Below are positions 53,459 through 62,823 of a DNA stretch of 64,000 bases, piece after piece (the first letter of the stretch is position 1; the number at the start of each line of letters is the position of its first letter). The notes under the pieces were generated by a model. It did no database searches. It was not told the DNA's origin and saw only the letters and a program-made list of their open reading frames with translations. Both the position numbers and the translations under genes were made by a program. Source of the DNA: Actinomadura mexicana (GTDB lineage Bacteria; Actinomycetota; Actinomycetes; Streptosporangiales; Streptosporangiaceae); assembly GCF_900188105.1 (NCBI RefSeq), contig NZ_FZNP01000007.1, forward strand, positions 372,001 through 436,000, in the 5' to 3' direction.

Positions 53459-54157
53459 CTAGGGAGGGTCGTCGCCCGCGAGCCGGTGCAGCGCGTCCGC
53501 GGAGCGGACGGCGATCGCGCTCCGGGCGACGGTCACGCAGCCGCGCACCGGCTCGGCCGCGAGGATCTGCGCGACCTTGCGGCGGCCCATGCCGGCCCAG
53601 CGGCCGAGGTCCTGCTGGGTGACCGGGATCTGGACGAGGACGCCCTCCTCGGTCACGCCGTCCGGGCGCTCCCGCTTGACCGGGGAGCCGAACCGCGCCG
53701 CCAGGCGCAGGAGGCGGCCGGCGAGGCGGCGCTCGGGGTCGTCGGGGAAGTGCGCGACGCGCAGCTCGTTGGCGTCGCGGAGCCGTTCGGCGAGGACGGC
53801 GGCGACGGCCCACACCGAGCCGGGCTCGGCCTCCAGGACGCCGCGGAACCGCGCGGCGGGCAGCACGAGGGCCTCGACCCGCGTCAGCGCCTCGGCGTTG
53901 GCGTGCCGGACCCCGCCGTCCACCGCCTCCAGCTCCCCCACCAGGTCGCCGGGGCCGAGGACGTCGAGGATGGCGGTCTCGCCGTCCCGGTCCACCCAGA
54001 CCTTCACCGCCCCGGACCGCAGGACGAAGACCTGGGCCGCGCGGGTGTGCTCGCGCGTCAGGAACGCGCCGGGCCTGATCAGCACCGGGGCGCCCGCCCG
54101 CCGCAGGGCCTCCTGGGCACGGGGGGTCAGCGCGTCCCAGAACCGGGGGGTCTGCAT
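53459..54157 (-). CDS. Crp/Fnr-family transcriptional regulator
   Basis: This 232-residue protein has an N-terminal cyclic-nucleotide-binding-like beta barrel (about 10-110; LRSGAVKVWVDRDGETAILDVLGPGDLVGELEAVDGG) and a C-terminal Crp winged helix (about 145-215; PVTQQDLGRWAGMGRRKVAQILA). The phosphate-binding cassette of CRP (GELALL...R-A) is partly kept as GELEAVDGGVRHANA, so cAMP binding is possible but uncertain. The ATG has a GAGGAGGCGAG site. It lies 99 bases downstream of the Crp-STAND fusion gene, with which it shares the N-terminal half. Confidence 0.88.
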   Translation of the reverse strand: MQTPRFWDALTPRAQEALRRAGAPVLIRPGAFLTREHTRAAQVFVLRSGAVKVWVDRDGETAILDVLGPGDLVGELEAVDGGVRHANAEALTRVEALVLPAARFRGVLEAEPGSVWAVAAVLAERLRDANELRVAHFPDDPERRLAGRLLRLAARFGSPVKRERPDGVTEEGVLVQIPVTQQDLGRWAGMGRRKVAQILAAEPVRGCVTVARSAIAVRSADALHRLAGDDPP

Positions 54158-54256
54158 CTCGCCTCCTCACCGGGCCCGGATCCGGCCGGGCCCCGGGCTT
54201 TCATGATCGCGTACGTCCAGTGAACGCGCCCCGGGGCCGGCCGACCAGGTCATCGG

Positions 54257-57200
54257 TCACACGTCGAGCGGTCCTTCCGGGGCGAGCAGGCCGTCCAGGG
54301 CGCGGACGCGGCGGACGCAGTCCGCGGCCGCGGCCTGGTCGCCGAGGGCCAGGTGGGTGTCGCGCAGCAGCTCCAGCGCCCGCCGCAGGCCCCACTGGTC
54401 GTCGGTCTCGCGGCGGATGGCGATCTCGGCGGTGACGTGCTCCACCGCGCGGGCGTGCTCGCCGGTCAGCTGGGACGCGCGGGCCATGCTGTGCAGGGCG
54501 TGGGCCTGCTCGCGGGTGGCGCCGAGTTCGGCGGCGAGGTCGAGGGCGCGCCGCCCGGCCGCGAGCGCCTCGCCGGCGCGGCCGAGGTCGAGGTGGATGG
54601 CGGCGAGGTGGACCAGGCCGACGGCCTCGCTGTGCCGGTCGCCGACCTCGCCGAGGATGCGCAGCGCCTCCAGCTCCCGCTCCAGCGCCTCCTCGGGCCG
54701 GCCGGCCCGGCGCAGCACGGCGGCGAGGGTGTCCATGCCGACGCCGAGGCCGTACCAGTCGCCGCCGGACTCGCGGATGCCCAGCGCCTGCCGGGCGGCG
54801 CGCTCGGCGTCCTCGGGCAGGCCGAGCCGCGAGTACGTGCGGGCCAGGCTGCCGAGCGTCCCGGCCATCCCGCCCCGCGCCCCGAGCCGGTGCCACAGGT
54901 CCAGGGCCTCCAGGCCGAGGATGAACGCCTCCTGGTGCCGGCCGAGGCGTCGCATCACCACCGACAGGTGCTCCAGGTCGTTGGCCTCGCCGTGCTGGTC
55001 GCCGATCTCGCGGCGGATCTCCAGGGCGCGCAGGAGGTGCTCGCGCGCCTCGCGGTACCGCCCGAGGCGCCAGTGGACGATCCCGATCTGCGCGAGCGCC
55101 TCGGCCTCGCCGTGCCGGTCGCTGGTGTCGCGGTGCAGCCGCAGCGCCTGCCCGCAGTAGGTGAACGCCTCGGCGAACCGCGTCGCCTCGCACATCAGCA
55201 TGCCGAGCGTGGTCAGCGCGCGCGCCTCCCCGTGGCGGGCGCCCAGCGCGCGGTAGGTGCGCAGCGCCTGCTCGGCGTCCTGCTGCGCCAGGTCGCGAAG
55301 GCCGAGCGCGGCGTTCATCCGCGCGAGCTCCGTCAGCGCCTGCGCGGCGCCGTGCATGTCGGCGAGTTCCTGCCGGATAGCGAGCGCTTCCAGAGCGTGC
55401 GAGACCGCGCCGTGGACGTTCCCTTGGCGGCGGTGCACCTGGGCCACGGTGAGCAGTGTCTCGGCCACGCCCGGTTGGTCTTGCGTCCGGCGGCGGACGT
55501 CCAGCGCCCTGGCGGCGTGGTCCAGAGCCGTCTCGTAGTCGCCGAGGCCCAGGTACGCCCTGGCCAGAATGTCGTGGCCCTCGGCCGTGCCCGCGTCGTC
55601 TCGCAGTTCCCCGTGGATGGCGAGGGAGCGCCGCGCGTGGTCGATCGCCGTCAGGTAGCGGCCCAGCGCCACGTGGACGTCGGCCAGGGTGGCCAGGGTG
55701 GCGGCCTCCCCGTAGCGGTCGGGCGGGTCGACGGCCCGGAACCCGCGCCGCGCGTCCTCCCCGTACCCGATGGCCTGGACGGAGTCGCCCAGCTCGAAGT
55801 GCGCCGTGGCCAGATTGTGGAGCATGACGGCCGCGGCCGCCCAGTCCTCCTCGGTGCGGGCGGCGTGCAGGCCCACCTGGTGGACGGCGATGCTGTCCTC
55901 GCTGTAGCGGCGGAACTCCTGGAAATCGAACAGCGCGTCGGCGAGCTCCCAGCACGTCCGGTGCAGGCCGAGCCGGGCGGCCTGGTGCACCGCGGCGACC
56001 AGGTTGCGCCGCTCGGCCTCGAACCAGGCGAGCCCGGCGGCGCGCTCCGCGGCGGCGGACGGGCGTCCCTGCGCTTCCCCCGGGTGCGCCCTGGGACGGG
56101 AGCGCGCCGCCATGGCGTCCCCCGCGTGGCGCGCCTCGGCGAGGTAGCCGGCCAGCAGCCGCCGCTGCGCGGCCTGGAGTTCGCCGTCGGAGTCCTCGCG
56201 CAGGCCCCGTTCGCGGGCGAAGTCGCGCAGCAGGTCGTGCATCCGGTAGCGGTCCGGCCCCACGTCGTGCACCAGGTACGCCTGGCGCAGTCCCTCCAGG
56301 TATTCGCGCGCCCCGCCGACCGTGCCGTCGAGCAGGGCGGCCAGGGCGGTGGGCGTGAAGTCGGGGCCGGCGACCAGGCCGAGCCTGCGGAACGCCTCGC
56401 GCTGCCCGCGGCGCAGGCTCCGGTAGGCGACGTCGAACGTCGGGCTGAGGACGGCCAGCAGCGCCGTCCCCGACGTGCCGGGCGCCGCGCCGTCGCCCAG
56501 GCCCGCCCCCGCGAGGCCCGGCCCGTACGGCGCGGCGTCCCGGACGTCGCGGGCGGCCAGCTCCCGGACGGTCCCGGCGATCGACTCGCCGGGGTTCTCG
56601 GCCAGCCGCCCGGCCATGACGCCGAGGGCGAGCGGCAGGTGGCCGCACTCGCGGGCGAGCCGCTCGACCGCCTTGTCCTCCTCCCGGAGGCGGGGGTCGC
56701 CCGCCCCGAGGACGTTGGATATGAGGTCCACGGCCTCCTGCGTCGCCATTTCCCGCAGTTCCAGCGTCCGGACGTCGGCGCCTTCCAGCAGGGCCGGCAG
56801 CCGCCGCCGGCTCGTCACGACCACCAGCCCGGAGGCCATCGCCGCCAGCAGCGGTGCGATCTGCTCGGGCCGGGCGGCGTTGTCGAGGATCAGCAGCATG
56901 CGGCGGTCGCCGAGCAGTGACCGGCACTGCGCCGCCAGTTCCGCCTGCGTCCGCGGGACCTGGTCGCCGGGCACGCCCGCCGCGCGCAGCACCTGCCCCA
57001 TCGCCTCCGCCGGGGTGACGGGGCTGCGGGACGTGCCGCGCAGGTCGGCGAACAGGACGCCGTCGGGGAATCGGTCGACGACCCGGTGCGCCCAGTGCAG
57101 CGCCAGCGTGGTCTTGCCGACGCCCGCCATCCCCTGGACCACGACGGCGCGCGGCCACACGGACTGGCCGACCAGCAGATCGAGCTTGCCGAGGCTGACC

Positions 57201-58072
57201 ACGCGCCCGGCGAAGTAGGGGTTGTCGGCGGGGAGGCGTACGGCGGGAGGCCCGGCCTGCGCCCCGAGGCGCACCGGTTCGCGCGCCGCGATCCCGGCGC
57301 CGCCGCCGTGCCCCAGCGCGTCCTCGGGCGGCCGCTCGGCCTCGGCGGCCGGCCAGTCGTCGCCCCAGGGGCTCGCGGCGCGGCGGAGCCGTTCGACGTC
57401 GAGGACGGTCAGCGGGCGGGCCTGCCGGTCCAGGATGCCCTTGGCCCGCCAGGCCCGGAACCAGCGCACCAGCGTCTCGCGCGAGATCCCCGCCCAGTTC
57501 GCCAGCTCCGCCTGGCTGAGCCGCAGGGGGATCCGCGTGCCCTGCCCGGGGGCCGGCTCGCCGAACCGGTGCGCCAGCTCCAGCAGGTGGTAGGCGAGCC
57601 GCTGGGGATGGTCGGCGGCCCGCACCGCGTGCCGGCGGCCGCCGTAGGTGACGCTCTCGGAGAGGGCGTGCATCATCGCCTCGGCGACCTGCGGGCTCGC
57701 CGCCAGCAGGCTGCGGAACTTGCCGCGGTCCACCCGCAGCGCCGTGACGTGGTCCAGCGCGGCGACCGTCGCGCGCTGCGGATGCCCCCACGGGCCGAGG
57801 ACCCCGACCAGGTCGCCCGCCCCGAACAGGTCGATGATCGACTCGTCGCCGTCGCTGGAGTCCACGAACTCCTTGGCCACCGCGTTGCTCGCGGCCCGCG
57901 GCGACGCCTTGAACACGACGTAGACGGCCGGCGCGACCGTCCCCTGGTGGCACAGCATGCCGCCGGGCGGGATGCCGGTGCGCCGGCCCATGGCGCGCAG
58001 GGCCTGCCGGTCGGTGGGGGCCAGCCGCTCCCAGAAGCTGCCCGGCCGGACGCCCGGGTCGTCTCCGATCAT
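54257..58072 (-). CDS. Crp-like/NB-ARC/TPR fusion regulator (STAND ATPase)
   Basis: This 1271-residue protein joins a cyclic-nucleotide-binding-like domain (about 20-140) and a Crp winged helix (about 180-235; LSQAELANWAGISRETLVRWF) to a STAND NTPase: P-loop VVQGMAGVGKTTLALHW with Lys320, Walker B MLLILDNA with Asp397, a sensor VVVTSRRRL and the GLPL-like CGHLPLALGVMAGRL. A winged-helix region and about 12-13 TPR units (roughly 740-1250) follow. AfsR/SARP and MalT regulators have the same NB-ARC/TPR logic but with other DNA-binding heads. The TPRs probably sense a ligand or protein and ATP binding gates the DNA-binding part (inference). The ATG has a GGGAGGTGACC site. Confidence 0.9.
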   Translation of the reverse strand: MIGDDPGVRPGSFWERLAPTDRQALRAMGRRTGIPPGGMLCHQGTVAPAVYVVFKASPRAASNAVAKEFVDSSDGDESIIDLFGAGDLVGVLGPWGHPQRATVAALDHVTALRVDRGKFRSLLAASPQVAEAMMHALSESVTYGGRRHAVRAADHPQRLAYHLLELAHRFGEPAPGQGTRIPLRLSQAELANWAGISRETLVRWFRAWRAKGILDRQARPLTVLDVERLRRAASPWGDDWPAAEAERPPEDALGHGGGAGIAAREPVRLGAQAGPPAVRLPADNPYFAGRVVSLGKLDLLVGQSVWPRAVVVQGMAGVGKTTLALHWAHRVVDRFPDGVLFADLRGTSRSPVTPAEAMGQVLRAAGVPGDQVPRTQAELAAQCRSLLGDRRMLLILDNAARPEQIAPLLAAMASGLVVVTSRRRLPALLEGADVRTLELREMATQEAVDLISNVLGAGDPRLREEDKAVERLARECGHLPLALGVMAGRLAENPGESIAGTVRELAARDVRDAAPYGPGLAGAGLGDGAAPGTSGTALLAVLSPTFDVAYRSLRRGQREAFRRLGLVAGPDFTPTALAALLDGTVGGAREYLEGLRQAYLVHDVGPDRYRMHDLLRDFARERGLREDSDGELQAAQRRLLAGYLAEARHAGDAMAARSRPRAHPGEAQGRPSAAAERAAGLAWFEAERRNLVAAVHQAARLGLHRTCWELADALFDFQEFRRYSEDSIAVHQVGLHAARTEEDWAAAAVMLHNLATAHFELGDSVQAIGYGEDARRGFRAVDPPDRYGEAATLATLADVHVALGRYLTAIDHARRSLAIHGELRDDAGTAEGHDILARAYLGLGDYETALDHAARALDVRRRTQDQPGVAETLLTVAQVHRRQGNVHGAVSHALEALAIRQELADMHGAAQALTELARMNAALGLRDLAQQDAEQALRTYRALGARHGEARALTTLGMLMCEATRFAEAFTYCGQALRLHRDTSDRHGEAEALAQIGIVHWRLGRYREAREHLLRALEIRREIGDQHGEANDLEHLSVVMRRLGRHQEAFILGLEALDLWHRLGARGGMAGTLGSLARTYSRLGLPEDAERAARQALGIRESGGDWYGLGVGMDTLAAVLRRAGRPEEALERELEALRILGEVGDRHSEAVGLVHLAAIHLDLGRAGEALAAGRRALDLAAELGATREQAHALHSMARASQLTGEHARAVEHVTAEIAIRRETDDQWGLRRALELLRDTHLALGDQAAAADCVRRVRALDGLLAPEGPLDV

Positions 58073-58280
58073 CCGGTCACCTCCCGCCATCGCCGCCGCC
58101 GGCGTCCGGTCGAACCTGATCTTCCAGTTCCCATGGTGCGGCGAAAAGGGGGGAAAGTCCGTCCGGCAGCGCACGGTTCGGCTGCGTCTGGTGACTCATT
58201 CCAGGCACGCACCCGGGGCGCGGGTGATCGCGGGAGCCGATGATGGAAGATGGTCTTCAAACGATCGACGGGGAGGGCGC

Positions 58281-58946
58281 ATGACCTACACCGGCAACGT
58301 CGAGTCCGGCGGGCGTCCGGACGTCCGCGAGCTGCCCGGGCTGCGGGTGACGAAGGTGGCGGTCGGCCCGTACGACAACAACGCCTACCTGCTGCGGTGC
58401 ACCGCGACCGGCGAGCAGTTGCTGATCGACGCGGCGAACGAGGCGACCCGGCTGCTGGAGCTGATCGGCGACGGCCCCCTCGCGCGGATCGTCACCACGC
58501 ACCGCCACGAGGACCACTGGATGGCGCTGAGCGAGGTGGCGCGGGCCACCGGCGCGCCTGTCGTCGCCCACCCGCGCGACGCCGCCCCCCTCCCCGAGCC
58601 GGTCGCCGAGCCCGTGGAGCACGGCGACACCGTCGCGGTCGGGCAGGCGTCCCTCGACGTCATCCACCTGCGCGGCCACACGCCCGGCTCGATCGCGCTG
58701 CTCTACGACGCCGGCGGTGAGCTGGCCGACCGCCCGCACCTGTTCACCGGCGACAGCCTGTTCCCCGGCGGCGTCGGGAACACCTGGGGCGACCCGACCC
58801 GCTTCCGGCAGCTGCTTGCGGACGTGGAGGAACGCGTCTTCGACCGCCTCCCCGACGCCACCTGGTTCTACCCGGGCCACGGCAAGGACTCGACGCTCGG
58901 CCGGGAGCGCCCCTCGCTCCCGGAGTGGCGCTCCCGCGGCTGGTGA
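58281..58946 (+). CDS. Metallo-beta-lactamase-fold hydrolase
   Basis: This 221-residue protein has the MBL metal motif VTTHRHEDHWMALSEVARATG (HxHxDH), LRGHTPGSIALL, FTGDSLFPGGVGNTWGDP and YPGHGKDS, the full set of ligands for a binuclear site. The layout is that of glyoxalase II-like thioester hydrolases. It is divergent from the Crp-STAND gene, with a 208-base gap, so that regulator could control it. The ATG at 58281 has a GGGAGGG site. The substrate is unknown. Confidence 0.9.
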   Translation: MTYTGNVESGGRPDVRELPGLRVTKVAVGPYDNNAYLLRCTATGEQLLIDAANEATRLLELIGDGPLARIVTTHRHEDHWMALSEVARATGAPVVAHPRDAAPLPEPVAEPVEHGDTVAVGQASLDVIHLRGHTPGSIALLYDAGGELADRPHLFTGDSLFPGGVGNTWGDPTRFRQLLADVEERVFDRLPDATWFYPGHGKDSTLGRERPSLPEWRSRGW

Positions 58947-59027
58947 CGCTTCCCGCTCGGCCGGAACAAGTGGTGCGGGACGTTCGTTAGCCCCAACACA
59001 CTTCCGGTTCGAGACCAGGAGTCGACC

Positions 59028-59621
59028 ATCCCCCAAACCCACGAGGTGGATCCGGGGCCCGCGCTGCGCTATCCGGCGGGTTCGCTGGTGCTGCTCGCAG
59101 GCCTGCCCGGCGCCGGCAAGAGCACGCTGCTCAACCGCCTGTACGGGCTGCGCGGCGACGAGACGACCCCGGTGCGCGCCGGCGACGTCCGGGTGATCGA
59201 TTCGCGCCAGTCGCGCAACTGGTGGGCGCGGTTCCTCGGGCCGCTGCCCGTCCGGCTGCGGACCCCGGTCGTCCAGAGCACCCACGTCTGGCGCATCGGC
59301 CGCGCGATCCTCGCCGGGCACGGCGTCGTCGCCCACACCCGCGGCACCTGGCCGCACATCCTGCACTGCTTCGCCTGGCTGGCCCGCCGCCGCGGCGGGC
59401 GGCTGCACCTGATCCTCATCGACGTCTCGCCGGAGACCGCACGCGCCGGCCAGTACGCGCGCGGCCGCGTCGTCACCTCCACCCTGTGGGCCCGCCACTG
59501 CCGCCGCTGGCGCGTCCTGATCGCCCGCGCCCGCAGCGGCGCCCCCATTCCCCCCGCCGACGGCGTCACCGTCCTCGACCGTGACGCCGCCGACAAGCTG
59601 CGGGCCATCCACTTCAGCTGA
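59028..59621 (+). CDS. P-loop AAA-type nucleotide-binding protein with unusual start
   Basis: This protein of about 190-197 residues has a Walker A motif near residue 25 (VLLAGLPGAGKSTLLNRLYGL), then VRVIDSRQSRNWWARFLG, GHGVVAHTRGTWPHILHC and a terminal LDRDAADKLRAI. It resembles small kinases that modify a nucleotide or polar acceptor, such as gluconate- or adenylylsulfate-kinase-like proteins. The first standard start in frame is GTG at 59046, but the only good Shine-Dalgarno (AGGAG at 59017-59021) fits an ATC codon at 59028, six bases downstream. It overlaps the convergent lipase-like gene by eight bases. Confidence 0.75.
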   Translation: MPQTHEVDPGPALRYPAGSLVLLAGLPGAGKSTLLNRLYGLRGDETTPVRAGDVRVIDSRQSRNWWARFLGPLPVRLRTPVVQSTHVWRIGRAILAGHGVVAHTRGTWPHILHCFAWLARRRGGRLHLILIDVSPETARAGQYARGRVVTSTLWARHCRRWRVLIARARSGAPIPPADGVTVLDRDAADKLRAIHFS

Positions 59622-60885
59622 GCTCGCCGAACCAGCGCACGATCCGGGCGGTGCCCGCGAGGTTGGAGCCGAGGTGGCGGGAGCCGCCGTAGAGCCGGTC
59701 GCCCACCTCGACGACGGGCACGGTGACGCCGCGTTCCCCGAACCCCGCGGCGCAGTGGTCGGTGTTGGCGGTGACGGCCTGCTCGTCCCCGGCCATCTTG
59801 TAGAGGCGGACCGGGACGCGCGGGGTCCAGGCCGTGCAGACTTCCGCGTCCACACGCAGGGCCTCGGCGAACGTGCCGGACGGGTGGCGCAGCAGTTCCA
59901 GGCCGCGCGGGGTGAGGAGATCGCCGAGCTTGTCCGGAAGGCCGTCGAGCATGACGGGCCCGGGGGTCGTGCCGTCGAAGTACTTCTCGACCCGGTTGGC
60001 GTAGGGCTTGCGGAACACCTCCGAAGGGGTCCTGTAGATGCCTCCGTGGATGCGGTTCCACGAGGTGAGCAGGTACGACGTGTAGACGACCGACAGTTTC
60101 GGCGCGAGGTCCCCGTTCAGCAGGGCGGGAAGTTCCGCGCCCCGGAAGTCGTAGCCGCCGCTGATGGGGGCCACCGCACGGAGGCGGAAGTGCGGGTCGG
60201 CGCCGCCCTGCAGCGCCCGGGCCAGGCCGAGGGCGGACGAGGCGCCCTGCGAGAAGCCGGTGACGAAGACCCGGCCGTCCAGGACGCGCCCCGCACGCGG
60301 GGCGAAGTCGCGCGCGGCGCGGAGCATGTCGAGGGACGCGCTCGTCTCCGAGGGCACGTCCTTCCAGGGATGGACGCCGGGCCCCTCGCCCAGGCCGAGG
60401 TAGTCGGGCGCGACCGCCGCGAACCCCGCCGCGGCATAGGTGACGGCCGGGCCGGGACCCCAGACGTCGTCCGCCGTCGACGGGGCGTCCGGCTTGTAGC
60501 TCATGGTGCCGTGCGTGTAGGAGACCGCGGCGAGGCGGCGGTCCCGGCTGCGCGGCAGGACGACCAGACCGCTGGCGGTCGTCGCGCGGCCCCGGGCGTC
60601 GACCGTCCGGTAGACGAGCCGGTAGGTGTCCACGCCGTAGCGGACGGACGCGGTGTCGAAGTCCTCGGACGCCAGCCAGGTACGGACCCGGTCGGCGGGC
60701 ATGGCGGCGAGGTGGGTCGCGGAGACCAGGTGTCCCCGTGCGGCGCTCTGCTGAGCGACGGCCCCCGCCTTGCGATCGGTGGCCGGGAGCTCGAACGCCC
60801 CGGCGGACGCGCCGGCGATGCCGGCGGCCGTGATCGCGGCGGCCGCGAGCATCCCTGCGGTGAGGCGGGTCATGGTGCGTGTCAT
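59614..60885 (-). CDS. Secreted lipase-like alpha/beta hydrolase
   Basis: This 423-residue protein has a Sec-type signal (LTAGMLAAAAITAAGIAGASAGA), a conserved N-terminal region, SYTHGTMSYKP around the oxyanion area, the nucleophile elbow VTGFSQGASSALGL and a late His (GSRHLGSN region). The order fits secreted lipases/esterases of actinobacteria with a large cap region. Two consecutive start options (60885 and 12 bases later) both precede the signal. The catalytic Asp is not confidently assigned. Substrate class unknown. Confidence 0.8.
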   Translation of the reverse strand: MTRTMTRLTAGMLAAAAITAAGIAGASAGAFELPATDRKAGAVAQQSAARGHLVSATHLAAMPADRVRTWLASEDFDTASVRYGVDTYRLVYRTVDARGRATTASGLVVLPRSRDRRLAAVSYTHGTMSYKPDAPSTADDVWGPGPAVTYAAAGFAAVAPDYLGLGEGPGVHPWKDVPSETSASLDMLRAARDFAPRAGRVLDGRVFVTGFSQGASSALGLARALQGGADPHFRLRAVAPISGGYDFRGAELPALLNGDLAPKLSVVYTSYLLTSWNRIHGGIYRTPSEVFRKPYANRVEKYFDGTTPGPVMLDGLPDKLGDLLTPRGLELLRHPSGTFAEALRVDAEVCTAWTPRVPVRLYKMAGDEQAVTANTDHCAAGFGERGVTVPVVEVGDRLYGGSRHLGSNLAGTARIVRWFGELS

Positions 60886-61042
60886 GGAGGTGAGCCTCGC
60901 GCCCAGCCGCCCGAACCCGCGTCACGCCGGCAGGTGATCTCGCATCCGCTACCTGAGAGGGTCCCCCGTCCGGAAGCGGAGAGGAGGGCGGGCGGGGCGT
61001 GGGTAGGGTCGGGGGGAGATCGAGACGACGAGAGGCGGCAGC

Positions 61043-62128
61043 ATGGCGCAGCGGGTACGTGGGATCGTCGCACCCGGCAAGGGACAGCCGGTGCGGATCG
61101 AGACCATCGTCGTTCCGGACCCGGGTCCAGGTGAGGCGGTCGTCGAGGTCCAGGCGTGCGGTGTCTGCCACACCGACCTGCACTACCGCGAAGGCGGGAT
61201 CAACGACGAGTTCCCGTTCCTGCTCGGGCACGAGGCCGCCGGGGTCGTGGAGTCGGTGGGCGAGGGGGTGAGCGAGGTGGCGCCCGGCGACTTCGTGATC
61301 CTGAACTGGCGGGCGGTGTGCGGGCAGTGCCGGGCGTGCCTGCGCGGGCGTCCCTGGTACTGCTTCGACACCCACAACGCCGCCCAGAAGATGACCCTTG
61401 AGGACGGGACGGAGCTGTCGCCCGCGCTCGGCATCGGCGCTTTCGCCGACAAGACCCTCGTGGCCGCCGGGCAGTGCACCAAGGTCGACTCCGCCGCCGA
61501 GCCCGAGGTCGCGGGCCTGCTCGGGTGCGGGGTCATGGCCGGTCTGGGCGCGGCGATCAACACCGGGAACGTCGGGCGCGGCGACTCGGTGGCGGTCATC
61601 GGCTGCGGCGGTGTCGGCGCGGCGGCCGTGCTCGGCGCCCGGCTGGCCGGGGCCGCCCGGATCATCGCCGTGGACCTGGACGAGCGCAAGCTGGCCACCG
61701 CGTCCTCCCTCGGCGCGACCCACACGATCCGCGCCGGGGACACCGACGTGGTCGAGGCCGTGCGGGAGCTGACCGGCGGGTTCGGCGCGGACGTCGTCAT
61801 CGACGCGGTCGGCCGTCCCGAGACCTACGAGCAGGCCTTCTACGCCCGCGACCTCGCCGGGACGGTCGTGCTGGTCGGGGTGCCCACCCCGGAGATGAGG
61901 CTGGATTTGCCGCTGCTGGACGTGTTCGGGCGCGGCGGGTCGCTGAAGTCGTCCTGGTACGGCGACTGCCTGCCCTCCCGCGACTTCCCCATGCTCATCG
62001 ACCTCTACCTGCAAGGGCGCCTGGACCTGGACGCGTTCGTCTCCGAGACGATCCAGCTGGAGGGCGTCGAGGCCGCGTTCGAGAAGATGCACCGCGGCGA
62101 CGTGCTGCGCTCGGTGGTGGTGCTCTGA
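61043..62128 (+). CDS. Mycothiol-dependent formaldehyde dehydrogenase/S-nitrosomycothiol reductase-type ADH
   Basis: This 361-residue zinc alcohol dehydrogenase has the catalytic zinc ligands in ACGVCHTDLHYREGG and GHEAAGVVE, a structural zinc-type CGQCRACLRGRPWYCF and a Rossmann NAD-binding motif GCGGVGAAAVLGARLAGA. This combination, with the downstream MBL-fold gene, is that of MscR-type enzymes that oxidise S-hydroxymethyl-mycothiol or reduce S-nitrosomycothiol. The ATG has a GAGAGGCGGC site. The next gene starts in its stop codon (TGATG), so both are made together. Confidence 0.9.
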   Translation: MAQRVRGIVAPGKGQPVRIETIVVPDPGPGEAVVEVQACGVCHTDLHYREGGINDEFPFLLGHEAAGVVESVGEGVSEVAPGDFVILNWRAVCGQCRACLRGRPWYCFDTHNAAQKMTLEDGTELSPALGIGAFADKTLVAAGQCTKVDSAAEPEVAGLLGCGVMAGLGAAINTGNVGRGDSVAVIGCGGVGAAAVLGARLAGAARIIAVDLDERKLATASSLGATHTIRAGDTDVVEAVRELTGGFGADVVIDAVGRPETYEQAFYARDLAGTVVLVGVPTPEMRLDLPLLDVFGRGGSLKSSWYGDCLPSRDFPMLIDLYLQGRLDLDAFVSETIQLEGVEAAFEKMHRGDVLRSVVVL

Positions 62129-62772
62129 TGGCGGCCGGATCCGCGGGACTGCGCGTCGACCGCGTCGTCACCTCCGGGACGTTCTCGCTGGACGGCGGGA
62201 CCTGGGACGTCGACAACAACGTCTGGATCGTCGGGGACGACGGCGAGGCGATCGTCATCGACGCCGCGCACGACGCCGAGGCGATCGCGGCGGCGCTCGG
62301 CGACCGCCGGCTGGTGGCGATCGTGTCCACGCACGGGCACGACGACCACATCGACGCGGCGCCCGCCCTGAGGGCCCGCACGGGCGCGCCCGTCCTGCTG
62401 CACCCCGACGACCTGATGCTGTGGAAGCAGCGGCACCCCGACGCCGCACCCGACGGCGAGTTGTCCGACGGCCAGATGATCACCGTCGCGGGCACCGGCC
62501 TCACCGTCCTGCACACGCCCGGCCACAGTCCCGGCGCGGTGTGCCTCCACGCGCCCGACCTGGCGACGGTCTTCTCCGGCGACACCCTGTTCAACGGCGG
62601 CCCGGGCGCGACCGGCCGGTCGTTCTCCGACTTCCCGACCATCATCGCCTCGATCCGGGAGCGCCTGCTGACGCTCCCACCGGAGACGACCGTCCGCACC
62701 GGGCACGGCGAGTCCACCACCATCGGCGCGGAAGCCCCGCATCTGGAGGAATGGATAGCCCGCGGCCACTGA
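62128..62772 (+). CDS. Metallo-beta-lactamase-fold hydrolase partner of the mycothiol dehydrogenase
   Basis: This 214-residue protein has a complete MBL site: VSTHGHDDHIDAAPALRARTG, TPGHSPGAVCLH, FSGDTLFNGGPGATGR and RTGHGESTT. Genes of this type follow mscR in mycobacteria and relatives, where hydrolysis of an S-acyl- or S-formyl-mycothiol is a reasonable role. The start ATG shares one base with the dehydrogenase stop. The pair would form a formaldehyde or nitric-oxide detoxification unit. Confidence 0.9.
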   Translation: MAAGSAGLRVDRVVTSGTFSLDGGTWDVDNNVWIVGDDGEAIVIDAAHDAEAIAAALGDRRLVAIVSTHGHDDHIDAAPALRARTGAPVLLHPDDLMLWKQRHPDAAPDGELSDGQMITVAGTGLTVLHTPGHSPGAVCLHAPDLATVFSGDTLFNGGPGATGRSFSDFPTIIASIRERLLTLPPETTVRTGHGESTTIGAEAPHLEEWIARGH

Positions 62773-62823
62773 CCGGGATAGTGTCCCCGGTGGCGGACAG
62801 CCGTCCAGGGCCGGGAGGGTGCG

